DNA of 13,431 nt, from contig CALWWH010000209.1 of the NCBI GenBank assembly GCA_944385195.1, positions 1 to 13,431 of the forward strand, written 5' to 3'. Position numbers and translations under genes: made by a program. Numbering within the stretch: the stretch's first letter is position 1; each line of letters begins with the position of its first letter. Below the pieces are notes generated by a model. That model did not search any database, was not told where the DNA came from, and saw only the letters and a list, made by a program, of their open reading frames with translations. Origin of the DNA: an uncultured Oscillospiraceae bacterium (GTDB lineage: Bacteria; Bacillota; Clostridia; Oscillospirales; Oscillospiraceae). Below are positions 6,748 through 13,431 of the stretch, piece after piece.

Positions 6748-8079
6748 TTAGTCCTGATACTCGCGCAGGAACTTGACAAGTTCGATGGCTTCGCGGGTAC
6801 CGACCACGACCTTCCAATTTGGGAGCTTCTCCTGCAGCTCGCCCTTTAGAACGGCAACCTTGCCGGGCAGAACCAGGGTGCGGTTCTTAATCTTGTTCTC
6901 AATGCCCTGCTCTTCAATGAACTTGGCGATGGAAGAAGCGGACAGCTTGCCGGCAGCCCAAGCGGTCAGGACGGAGTATCCGCCTGCATCAGAGATCAGC
7001 AGGTTGACGGGAACGCCGGAGCGCTCGATCTCGCCGGAGACGACAAAGTAGGTCAGAGCGAAGTCGACGGTGGTCATGCAGATGCTGTTCTCGTCGGCGC
7101 CGTTGAGCGGGTAGATACCAGGCTCGACCTTCATGGGCTTCTGCGGGTCAGTGAAGATGTTCTGCCGCAGGCCGAAGAGGGGCAGGGCGGAGGCATAGTC
7201 CAAGTCCATAACGATGATGGAGCCGTACTTGGCGGTAAACAGAGCAGCCAGAGCGCACTGCATATTCTTGTCGCCGCGGGCCAGACGGGTCAGATCGACG
7301 AAAGAGGGATAGCCAAAGGTGCGGTCGTTACCTTTCAAAGCAGCGCGACGGACCTCAACAGCACCCTCGAAAGCGGCAGCGGCGGAGTCAAAGGTGACGT
7401 CCAGAATGAGATTCTTGTTGCCGGCAGCCTCAAGCTTCTCGACCACGTCGTGCAGCTCGTCGAGATTGGCGGCGCCAACCACCAGCGGGCACTTCTTGGC
7501 AGTGGCCAGTGCGCTGTAAGCCTCATAGTTTTCAGCGTTGGCGCCCTGCAACGCATAGGCAGCGTCGCCGCACAGTGCAATGGCCTGCTCGGCCAGCTCC
7601 AGGGAGGTGTTCAGGATCAGAGCGCGGCCGGTCGCGACAGAGCGCTTGACCAGATCCAGGTAGTAGTCGTCGGGGCAGCCGGGAACATAGTTGACGTGGA
7701 TCAGCTCAGCGTGCATACGCTCACCAATGCGGTCATAGTCGACAACTTCCAGATCCGCCAGAACGCCATCGTTGTACTCGGCCGGAGCTGCGTTGCAGAC
7801 GTGGACAGAGTACAGGGACTTGGAGACAAAGGTCTTGTCATGACGCATGAGGACCGTCTCACCGCCGAGCTTGTACTCACCCAGGGTGATGGTCTTCATG
7901 GGGGGCTCGGTAGCAGCAGACAGGCTGGCCAAGGCTTCCGCAGACATGTGCGGGCACTTGTCGATGGTCAGCGCGCCGGAGGCGACCTTCATGGCAAACG
8001 CCATACAGGTGGGGTTGCCACACTCTTTACAGTTGGTTTTGGGGGTCAGCTTGAAAATGTCCAAACCTTTCAGTGCCAT
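6748..8079 (-). CDS. acsC: AcsC, large (gamma) subunit of the corrinoid iron-sulfur protein
   Basis: This 443-residue protein is close in length to the Moorella subunit. It carries both the 4Fe-4S cluster and the corrinoid of CFeSP, which takes the methyl group from AcsE and gives it to acetyl-CoA synthase. The N-terminal 4Fe-4S domain shows C17-x2-C20-x4-C25-x16-C42 in the context NCKECGNPTC, the numbering known for the family. A TIM barrel follows, and the C-terminal part after about residue 330 (VNLLISDAGGYSVLTAWAAG) is the corrinoid-binding domain. The ATG at 8079 has AGGAG eight bases upstream, which favours it over the ATG at 8136 inside acsD. It forms a heterodimer with the adjacent AcsD, encoded 19 bases upstream. 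Confidence 0.96.
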   Translation of the reverse strand: MALKGLDIFKLTPKTNCKECGNPTCMAFAMKVASGALTIDKCPHMSAEALASLSAATEPPMKTITLGEYKLGGETVLMRHDKTFVSKSLYSVHVCNAAPAEYNDGVLADLEVVDYDRIGERMHAELIHVNYVPGCPDDYYLDLVKRSVATGRALILNTSLELAEQAIALCGDAAYALQGANAENYEAYSALATAKKCPLVVGAANLDELHDVVEKLEAAGNKNLILDVTFDSAAAAFEGAVEVRRAALKGNDRTFGYPSFVDLTRLARGDKNMQCALAALFTAKYGSIIVMDLDYASALPLFGLRQNIFTDPQKPMKVEPGIYPLNGADENSICMTTVDFALTYFVVSGEIERSGVPVNLLISDAGGYSVLTAWAAGKLSASSIAKFIEEQGIENKIKNRTLVLPGKVAVLKGELQEKLPNWKVVVGTREAIELVKFLREYQD

Positions 8080-8087
8080 GTTACTCG

Positions 8088-8092
8088 CTCCT
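8088..8092 (-). promoter_or_regulatory. Ribosome binding site deciding the acsC start
   Basis: AGGAG (within AAAGGAGCG) on the minus strand lies eight bases before the ATG at 8079-8077. It supports the 443-residue product over a longer reading that starts inside acsD. Confidence 0.8.
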
Positions 8093-8098
8093 TTCTGC

Positions 8099-9043
8099 TT
8101 ATGCCAGGCTCGCGATGAGCTTGGAAATGGTGGCAACGCTGGTGGGATGCTTCAGAATGACGGCGTCGGAGCCAGAGGCCAGAACTGCGGTAGCAGTTGC
8201 GATCTCCATGCGGATGCCGCGATCCTCAGCCGGCCCCCAGCCCTTGGGAGCATCTTCCTCGGGCAGAATGGACTCCTTAACGCCCCAAGTCTCGCTAGCC
8301 ACAGGAGTGACAACGGGAGTTTGCAGCATGGTGTCGTTCTGAGCCAGGGCAGCGGAACGGACACGCTCCATGGTGGAGCTGACGTACTCGAAGCCGTAGC
8401 CGGCCGCAGCGGAGCCGACGTTAGCGACAACCTTGTCATTTTTAAGGCCCATCTGGCTGATCAGAACGTTCAGCTGCTTGGCCAGGTTGATGTCGCAGGC
8501 CGACTCGGCGCCGATGATATGGCCGTAGGCCAGACCAACGGAGGCGGACATAGTCTTGTAGTCCTCTTCCTTGGCGGACAGGAACATGATGTTCTGTCCT
8601 GACAGTGCCTCGGCAATGGCGGAGAAGAGCGCGGTGTCTTTTTCCATGTTCTTACAGCCGGCAATGGCCAGAGGCTTGGTTGCAACAGCCGCAACAGCCT
8701 TGGCAATTTCGACACAAGTCTCCACAGGGGTGTTGGCGTCGCCGGGATCAGCGCTGGCAAAGCGGATGCACACAAAGTCGACCCCCTCCAGGGTGCAGGC
8801 TTTGGCGGCCATCTCAGCCACGGTGCTGCAGCCCTCGTAGAAAGCGCAGACGCCGGCAGGCTCGCCAGCCAGGCCGGTATCGAGAATCTCAATACCGATG
8901 CGGGCAGGATTAGGACTCACGGAGTCGAATTTGTAGAAGGGGTAAGCATTAGCACCGCCGATGGCCAGGGCCTTGTCACCCGTGCCGATGGTGACGGTGT
9001 TGATCGCAGCATTGAACTTCTGCGAAGCACGCTTGAATGCCAT
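8099..9043 (-). CDS. acsD: AcsD, small (beta) subunit of the corrinoid iron-sulfur protein
   Basis: This 314-residue TIM-barrel subunit covers the corrinoid of AcsC and has no Fe-S cluster of its own. Family marks include the N-terminal strand TVTIGTGDKALAIGG at 16-30, a FDSVSPNPARIGIEILD segment, PLAIAGCKNMEKD in the middle and GYGFEYVSSTMERVR in the C-terminal third. The cysteines are scattered and do not form a cluster motif, as expected. The ATG at 9043 is preceded by a weak and somewhat distant AAAGGT at 9055-9060. The gene sits 42 bases after acsB and 19 bases before acsC, so the two CFeSP subunits are made together. The order acsB-acsD-acsC-acsE puts the synthase first, unlike clusters in which acsB comes last. 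Confidence 0.95.
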   Translation of the reverse strand: MAFKRASQKFNAAINTVTIGTGDKALAIGGANAYPFYKFDSVSPNPARIGIEILDTGLAGEPAGVCAFYEGCSTVAEMAAKACTLEGVDFVCIRFASADPGDANTPVETCVEIAKAVAAVATKPLAIAGCKNMEKDTALFSAIAEALSGQNIMFLSAKEEDYKTMSASVGLAYGHIIGAESACDINLAKQLNVLISQMGLKNDKVVANVGSAAAGYGFEYVSSTMERVRSAALAQNDTMLQTPVVTPVASETWGVKESILPEEDAPKGWGPAEDRGIRMEIATATAVLASGSDAVILKHPTSVATISKLIASLA

Positions 9044-9085
9044 GGGAAAAACCTACCTTTCGTATGATAAAAAGTTTAGACACAA

Positions 9086-11227
9086 TTACATCATGGGGTC
9101 CATGCTCAAAGCGGGGTGGCCCTTTTCGGTCAGGAACTCCATCAGAGGCTCGACATCGGTGCAGATGGTTTCGTCGGCGATCATGTCGGCAAAATTGTCG
9201 ATACCGTACAGGTCCTTGGCCGAGGCGTTCAGTTTCTCCGCAACCTCATCCTTCAGAGCCTTGGGCATCCAGACGATGCGGGCGATGCCGCCTTCAGCTT
9301 TCATGAACTTCTTGGAGGCGATGTAGTGCTTGCCGTGGCCCATGAAGCCGGGGGTCTGCACGCCGCCGCCGGTCATGGAAGCCATCTCAGAGAAGGACAT
9401 GCCCAGAGGGGTCATGCCGGTGTGCTCACGATGGACAATGACGACGCCGTTGGAGAAGGGTTCAATGCCGCAGATGCACTCGAAGCAGCCGCAGGAGGTC
9501 ATCGGGTCCTGCATGATAGAATACAAGGTGACGCGCTCCAGAGCACCGTGGCTGAGCTGGTTGACAACTTCGTTGACGTCTTCCCAGGAGCCAAGATCTG
9601 CGTCGATGACGCGCTGCTTGGTGACGACCTGGCAAGGACCGCTGGGATCGAGTTCATTGGTCGCCTTGGCATCCAGCCAGGAAACGGCGCCGCACAGGCC
9701 CAAACGCTCAGGGGAGATGACACAGACGTGGGCGGGGGAGAAGCTCTGGCACAGGATGCAGGAGTAGAAGACGTCGGCGGTCTCGTCGGTCAGGTTGGCC
9801 AGACGATCGTCACGGGCGTTATAGATGGCGGCGGCTTCCTGACGCAGTTCATGCAGCTTGGACTGATCGGTGACGAGAGTGACCTGGACCTTGTCAACGA
9901 CGGAGGAGTACTCGGCCTTGATCTTCTTGCTGAGAACCTCTCCAAAATGGGCCACGCGGAAGCCTGCCTCGTAGGCGTCCTTGCTGACACGGATACGGAT
10001 CATATCGCGCTGGCCGGTGTGCATGACACCCTCCAGGCAGTTAAGGAAAGCGTGGAATTTGCGCTCGAAGACAGGCTCAAAGTCCGACTGCATATTCTTG
10101 CCGGCGACCTCGACAATGACGGCCATACCGATCTTGGTGCCGACCTCGAACGCGTCAAAGTCCGGGCCGTCGACGATGACCTTGTCGTCTTCGATGTCAT
10201 GGGCATCGCGGGTGCGGACCAACTCGAAGGAGTCGATACGGGAACCGTCGATCTCAATCTGCATATTGCCGCGGCGGATGATCTCGCCCTCAAAGGCGGA
10301 GGAGTAAGCCACAGGAATGTCCATCTCAGTGACGACAATCTTGATGTCGCGCGCCTCGAGAGAGGTCTCGATCCAAGCCTTGGTGTCCTCCTGGATCAGC
10401 AGGGTCTTGGGGACGGGCCAGACGTTCTCGGTGGCGTTGGTGATGACGGGGAAGCCCATGCTGATGGCGCCGCAGCCGCAGGCAACGGTCAGATCATCCA
10501 GGGGATCAAAAGCGTTGACGAATGCAAAGATACGATCCATGGTGTAGTCGTCAAAGGCCTTGCGGTCGTTGGGCTCGACAGCACCGAAGATCATGGCTGC
10601 GCGGACAACCAGGCTGGTCACGTGGGCCACAGACCAGATGTCGGGGCCGACGGGGACCACACGGACCTTGAAATTCATGTTCAGGCCGGCGGCGTAAGCC
10701 TGGTCGATGATGCCGCCGATCAGGAAGACGAAGATGCCGCGGGACTGATAGCCCTTGATCAGCTCTACAGCCTCTTCCTGGCTGGGGGCGGGCCCAATGA
10801 TGACAACAAAGCCGGGGATGTCACGGGTGACCAGGGGAACGCCCAGCTCACGGACCTCAGCGTCCGTCATGTGGCCATGGTACTTTCCTTCGTCGTAAGG
10901 ATGGGGGTTGTCAGCGTACTTGCAGGCCTCGATGACCTCCGCAGCCATGGCAGTGGCCAGGCCGGAGTTAAAGGCGTTGGCAGTGCGGTACTCGCGGCCC
11001 ATCATGCCGCGGATGTTCTCCATAGCGGTCTGCAGATCGGCCAGGGTGGTGACCTTCAGGCCCTGATAGGCGAGGATATTGGCGCAGAAATAAGCAGTGT
11101 CCGGCATTTGCATGGGAGCGTTGGCGCCCAGGCGGGCAACGGTCTGGGCCAGAGTCTGCTCAGCCAGGGCAAACATCTGATCGTTACCGTTAAAAACTCT
11201 GTCGAACAGGCCGATTGTATTAGGCAT
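9086..11227 (-). CDS. acsB: AcsB, acetyl-CoA synthase (CODH/ACS alpha subunit)
   Basis: This 713-residue enzyme makes acetyl-CoA from a methyl group (from CFeSP), CO (from CooS through the tunnel) and CoA at the Ni-Ni-[4Fe-4S] A-cluster. The cluster ligands are all present: C490, C493, C502 and C512 bind the 4Fe-4S, and C579-G580-C581 holds the distal nickel. They match the Moorella residues 506, 509, 518, 528 and 595-597 with a constant shift of 16, so the protein is collinear and only the N-terminal tip is shorter. The CO-dehydrogenase-binding N-terminal domain is kept, as in bacterial rather than archaeal forms. The ATG at 11227 follows GGAGGG at 11236-11241 and overlaps the cooC stop by eight bases; a longer 748-residue reading is rejected. 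An extra C-G-C at 250-252 is unusual. Confidence 0.97.
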   Translation of the reverse strand: MPNTIGLFDRVFNGNDQMFALAEQTLAQTVARLGANAPMQMPDTAYFCANILAYQGLKVTTLADLQTAMENIRGMMGREYRTANAFNSGLATAMAAEVIEACKYADNPHPYDEGKYHGHMTDAEVRELGVPLVTRDIPGFVVIIGPAPSQEEAVELIKGYQSRGIFVFLIGGIIDQAYAAGLNMNFKVRVVPVGPDIWSVAHVTSLVVRAAMIFGAVEPNDRKAFDDYTMDRIFAFVNAFDPLDDLTVACGCGAISMGFPVITNATENVWPVPKTLLIQEDTKAWIETSLEARDIKIVVTEMDIPVAYSSAFEGEIIRRGNMQIEIDGSRIDSFELVRTRDAHDIEDDKVIVDGPDFDAFEVGTKIGMAVIVEVAGKNMQSDFEPVFERKFHAFLNCLEGVMHTGQRDMIRIRVSKDAYEAGFRVAHFGEVLSKKIKAEYSSVVDKVQVTLVTDQSKLHELRQEAAAIYNARDDRLANLTDETADVFYSCILCQSFSPAHVCVISPERLGLCGAVSWLDAKATNELDPSGPCQVVTKQRVIDADLGSWEDVNEVVNQLSHGALERVTLYSIMQDPMTSCGCFECICGIEPFSNGVVIVHREHTGMTPLGMSFSEMASMTGGGVQTPGFMGHGKHYIASKKFMKAEGGIARIVWMPKALKDEVAEKLNASAKDLYGIDNFADMIADETICTDVEPLMEFLTEKGHPALSMDPMM

Positions 11228-12023
11228 GGTTCGTTCCCTCCGTAACTTCCTGACGCAGTGCGTCGATTCGTTCTTTGATTGCTTTAATCTCTTCCACGAC
11301 AGTGCCGCCGGCGTCGTAGGGGCTGATGCCATCGCGGTCGGCCTCAGCGGTGTCGGCGCTGATGTGGATCATACCCAGCAGTACTTCTGCGGGAATCTGG
11401 GCGCGGATAAATTCCTCATCTTTTTCGTTGCGCAGCTTGTTGGCCACGACGTAGACATCGTGAATGCCCAGATCAGCCGCCAGCTCCACCACGCGGTGGT
11501 AGGTCTGTACGCTGCGGCTGCCCGGCTCAACGACGACGATAAAGGAATCCATCTCGCCGGCAGTGCCGCGGCCCAGATGCTCCAGACCGGCCTCCATGTC
11601 CATGATGACCACGTCATCCGGACCAAGAATCAGGTGCGCCAGCAGGCGGCGCAGGATGACGTGCTCGGGGCAGACACAGCCGCCGCCGCCGACATCCACG
11701 GTGCCCATGACCAGCAGACGGACACCTTCGTGGACAATGGAGAATTTCTCCGGGATGTCGTCCACTTTGGGGTTGATGCGGAAGAGTTTGCCGAAATTAT
11801 CCTTGCTTGAGCCGGTGCGCTCGGCGATAAACTCGGTCATTTTGCACACTGGCGTCAGATGGTTGATACGTTCCGGCGCAAAGCCCAGGGCAAGGCCCAG
11901 GTTGGCGTCCGGATCGACATCAACGGCCAGCGTATCGCGTCCTTCGGCGGCATAGAGCCGCGCGAGGACGGCGGAAAGGGTCGTTTTTCCAACGCCGCCC
12001 TTTCCTGTGATGGCGATTTTCAT
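11220..12023 (-). CDS. cooC: CooC/AcsF-type nickel-insertion ATPase for CODH/ACS
   Basis: This 267-residue MinD/SIMIBI-class ATPase works as a dimer and helps load nickel into CO dehydrogenase or acetyl-CoA synthase. The deviant Walker A is GKGGVGKTT at 7-15, the switch I region is VDVDPDANLG at 34-43, and Walker B is VVIMDMEAGLEHLGRG at 138-153. The metal-binding C-x-C is C116-V-C118 within GGGGCVCPEH. The ATG at 12023 is 17 bases after the cooS stop, with only a weak TTAGGT site, so translation probably couples to cooS. Its stop overlaps the acsB start. Lying between cooS and acsB, it could serve either enzyme; sequence alone does not separate CooC from AcsF. Confidence 0.95.
   Translation of the reverse strand: MKIAITGKGGVGKTTLSAVLARLYAAEGRDTLAVDVDPDANLGLALGFAPERINHLTPVCKMTEFIAERTGSSKDNFGKLFRINPKVDDIPEKFSIVHEGVRLLVMGTVDVGGGGCVCPEHVILRRLLAHLILGPDDVVIMDMEAGLEHLGRGTAGEMDSFIVVVEPGSRSVQTYHRVVELAADLGIHDVYVVANKLRNEKDEEFIRAQIPAEVLLGMIHISADTAEADRDGISPYDAGGTVVEEIKAIKERIDALRQEVTEGTNHA
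11236..11241 (-). promoter_or_regulatory. Ribosome binding site deciding the acsB start
   Basis: GGAGGG on the minus strand lies eight bases before the ATG at 11227-11225, inside the 3' end of cooC. It favours the 713-residue acsB product, which also matches the known family N-terminus, over the upstream ATG at 11332. Confidence 0.85.
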
Positions 12024-12040
12024 ATCGGTTACCTAAGTAG

Positions 12041-13431
12041 TTAGATGCCCAGAGCGGCGCGCTTGGCCTCGATGCCGTCGATCATGGCCTGTACCAGCTC
12101 ATCGGGATTGGTATTGATGATGAAGCCGGCGCCGACCAGCTTACGGGTCCCCTCGGTGATCCACTCCATCATCTCGGAGGAGCCGGAGACCTGAGGCTCA
12201 ACGCCCAGGTAGGTATCGATGCCGGTAGAGACAACGTAGTTGGCGATGGAGACAGCCTTCTCAGACATCCACTCGGGAGCGCAGCCCACAACGGGAACCT
12301 GCGGGATGTCAATGCCCCAATCCAGGGCGATGCCGTTGGCCAGGAGCATCATACGGCTGATGTCGACGCAGCTGCCCATGTGCAGGACAGGAGGAATGTC
12401 GGCCAGCTTGCACACGCGCTTGAGGCCGTCGCCGCAGTACTCACGGGCACGCTTGTCCATCAGGCCGGCCTTGGCCGCAGCCTGGGCAGAGCAGCCGGTG
12501 GTGATGACGACGATGTCGTTGGCCAGCAGCTTCTTGATGATCTCGATGTGGGCGTAGTCAGCGCGGATCTTGGGGTTATTGCAGCCGACGATGGCCACAG
12601 CGCCGCGGATGACGCCGGCCTTGATGCAGTCGATCAGAGGCTTATAGGTATCCAGCTCGTCCAGATGGCTGTTGGTGACGCCGTCGAGCTTCTTGCGGAT
12701 GGCCTCGTTGGAGTAACCAACGTTGGCAATCTGCGTGTGATCGGGGATCCAGACGCGGCTCTGGTCGCGGTTTTTGAAGTTGTCAATGGCGGCGATCATC
12801 AGCTCGCGGGCCTTCTCCAGGGCATTTTCGGAAGTGAAGTTCACATACTCTGAGCCGGGGATGCGGGCGATGGGGCTGGTGGTGATGAACTTGGTGTGGA
12901 AGCACTCGCTGAGGGGGCCCAGAGCAGGGAAGATACACTGCACATCGACAGCGATCATCTCAACGCAGCCGGTCAGCAGCGCGTTCTCCTGCTGCAGGAA
13001 GTTGCCGGCCATTTTGATGCCGTGACGCATGGCGACCTCGTTGGCGGTGCAGCACAGGCCGGCGATGTTGATACCCTTGGCGCCGACTTCGTAGGCGTGT
13101 TTGACAATATCAGGCATCTCGGCGGCGGTAACCAGCATCTCACTCATTGCCGGGTCGTGGCCGTGAACGATGATGTTGACCATGTCCTTGTCCAGAACGC
13201 CCAGGTTGGCCTGCGTATCGCGGGGCATCGGCGTGCCGAAGAGAATGTCGGTAAACTCAGTGCCCATCATGGAGCCGCCCCAGCCGTCGGCCATGCCAGT
13301 ACGCAGACTCTGGCGAACCAGGGCCTCAGCCTGAGCGGAGTTGCCCACGTGGGTCATGTGCATGCTCGTTGCGATCTCGCGGTCAACAGCGCGGGGCGCA
13401 ATGCCGGTCTCGTTCCAGACCTTCTGGCGCT
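12041..13431 (-). CDS. cooS: CooS/AcsA, Ni-containing CO dehydrogenase catalytic subunit (partial, N-terminus outside window)
   Basis: This is the CODH/ACS beta subunit, which interconverts CO2 and CO at the NiFeS C-cluster. The last 463 or so residues are visible; the frame is open to the window edge, so the ATG at 13363 is internal and about 170 residues are missing. Upstream residues read KVWNETGIAPRAVDRE, typical of CooS. C-cluster ligands are seen, numbered from that internal Met: H69 (VHGHDP), C105 (GLCCTANE), C143 (DVQCIFP), C261 (VGCNNPK), C291 (TTGCSA) and C332 (MGSCVD), plus the catalytic Lys369 (WMSEKA). The B- and D-cluster cysteines lie outside the window. Being followed by cooC and acsB, it is the CODH of the bifunctional complex and not a stand-alone respiratory CooS. 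Confidence 0.96.
   Translation of the reverse strand, partial: RQKVWNETGIAPRAVDREIATSMHMTHVGNSAQAEALVRQSLRTGMADGWGGSMMGTEFTDILFGTPMPRDTQANLGVLDKDMVNIIVHGHDPAMSEMLVTAAEMPDIVKHAYEVGAKGINIAGLCCTANEVAMRHGIKMAGNFLQQENALLTGCVEMIAVDVQCIFPALGPLSECFHTKFITTSPIARIPGSEYVNFTSENALEKARELMIAAIDNFKNRDQSRVWIPDHTQIANVGYSNEAIRKKLDGVTNSHLDELDTYKPLIDCIKAGVIRGAVAIVGCNNPKIRADYAHIEIIKKLLANDIVVITTGCSAQAAAKAGLMDKRAREYCGDGLKRVCKLADIPPVLHMGSCVDISRMMLLANGIALDWGIDIPQVPVVGCAPEWMSEKAVSIANYVVSTGIDTYLGVEPQVSGSSEMMEWITEGTRKLVGAGFIINTNPDELVQAMIDGIEAKRAALGI

Noticed and set aside
7847..8602. Plus-strand frame of 251 codons spanning the acsC/acsD junction
   Set aside because: It covers the antisense of two well-supported genes and their gap, has no recognisable motif, and shows no ribosome binding site of note.
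9116..11245. A 709-codon open frame on the plus strand opposite acsB, looking like a giant antisense gene
   Set aside because: It is in exact codon register with acsB, so it stays open simply because acsB avoids TTA, CTA and TCA codons. The translation is low-complexity G/D/V/L-rich with no domain, and acsB has all its catalytic residues. The same holds for the long plus-strand frames at 65-1045, 2066-2761, 3992-4723 and 7450-8118.
11228..11332. N-terminal extension of acsB by 35 residues
   Set aside because: The extension reads cooC in another frame, is rich in Lys/Arg/Ser, and is not found at the known family N-terminus. The GGAGGG at 11236-11241 selects the ATG at 11227.
13361..13363. ATG at 13363 as the start of cooS
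   Set aside because: The frame stays open to the window edge and the upstream residues match the CooS family, so this Met is internal and the gene is cut by the edge.
1..13431. CRISPR arrays, insertion sequences, tRNA or rRNA genes, prophage genes
   Set aside because: No direct-repeat arrays, transposase motifs, terminal inverted repeats or structured RNA genes were seen. Coding density is nearly complete with metabolic genes.

Overview
The window reads as part of an acetogen chromosome. All twelve genes lie on the minus strand, so transcription runs from high to low coordinates. They are packed with small gaps or overlaps, and no gene-free stretch exceeds about 90 bases. High-GC codon use, strong GGAGG-type ribosome binding sites and a Wood-Ljungdahl carbonyl-branch cluster suggest an anaerobic Firmicute of class Clostridia. 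An Oscillospiraceae-like gut or sediment lineage would fit, but that placement is inference from style and not from a marker gene.

Layout in transcription order: the block from 13431 to 5925 is the carbonyl branch. It holds cooS/acsA (CO dehydrogenase, N-terminus outside the window), cooC (Ni-insertion ATPase), acsB (acetyl-CoA synthase), acsD and acsC (small and large subunits of the corrinoid iron-sulfur protein, CFeSP) and acsE (methyl-THF:CFeSP methyltransferase). A 12-bp perfect hairpin at 5883-5909 follows acsE. The block from 5839 to 1 holds acsV (a long ferredoxin/ATPase reactivator, presumably for CFeSP), a DUF3786 protein, a second shorter reactivator, a Cys-rich DUF2284 protein, a second pterin-type methyltransferase resembling the MT II of O-demethylases or MtgA, and the start of a free-standing MtaC/MtbC-type corrinoid protein cut by the window edge.

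Together they suggest a nearly complete route. A methyl group from an unknown methylated compound is loaded on the small corrinoid protein by a first methyltransferase not seen here. MT II moves it to tetrahydrofolate, AcsE moves it from methyl-THF to CFeSP, and AcsB joins it with CO made by CooS and with CoA to give acetyl-CoA. Each corrinoid protein appears to have its own ATP-dependent reductive reactivator. The core carbonyl-branch assignments rest on exact metal-ligand motifs and are firm. The methyl donor and the roles of DUF3786 and DUF2284 are not known from the sequence.

The most interesting feature is the translationally coupled DUF3786 - second reactivator - DUF2284 set between acsV and the second methyltransferase, a candidate accessory system for corrinoid reduction. 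The methyl-branch THF genes (fhs, fchA, folD, metF) are absent from the window.
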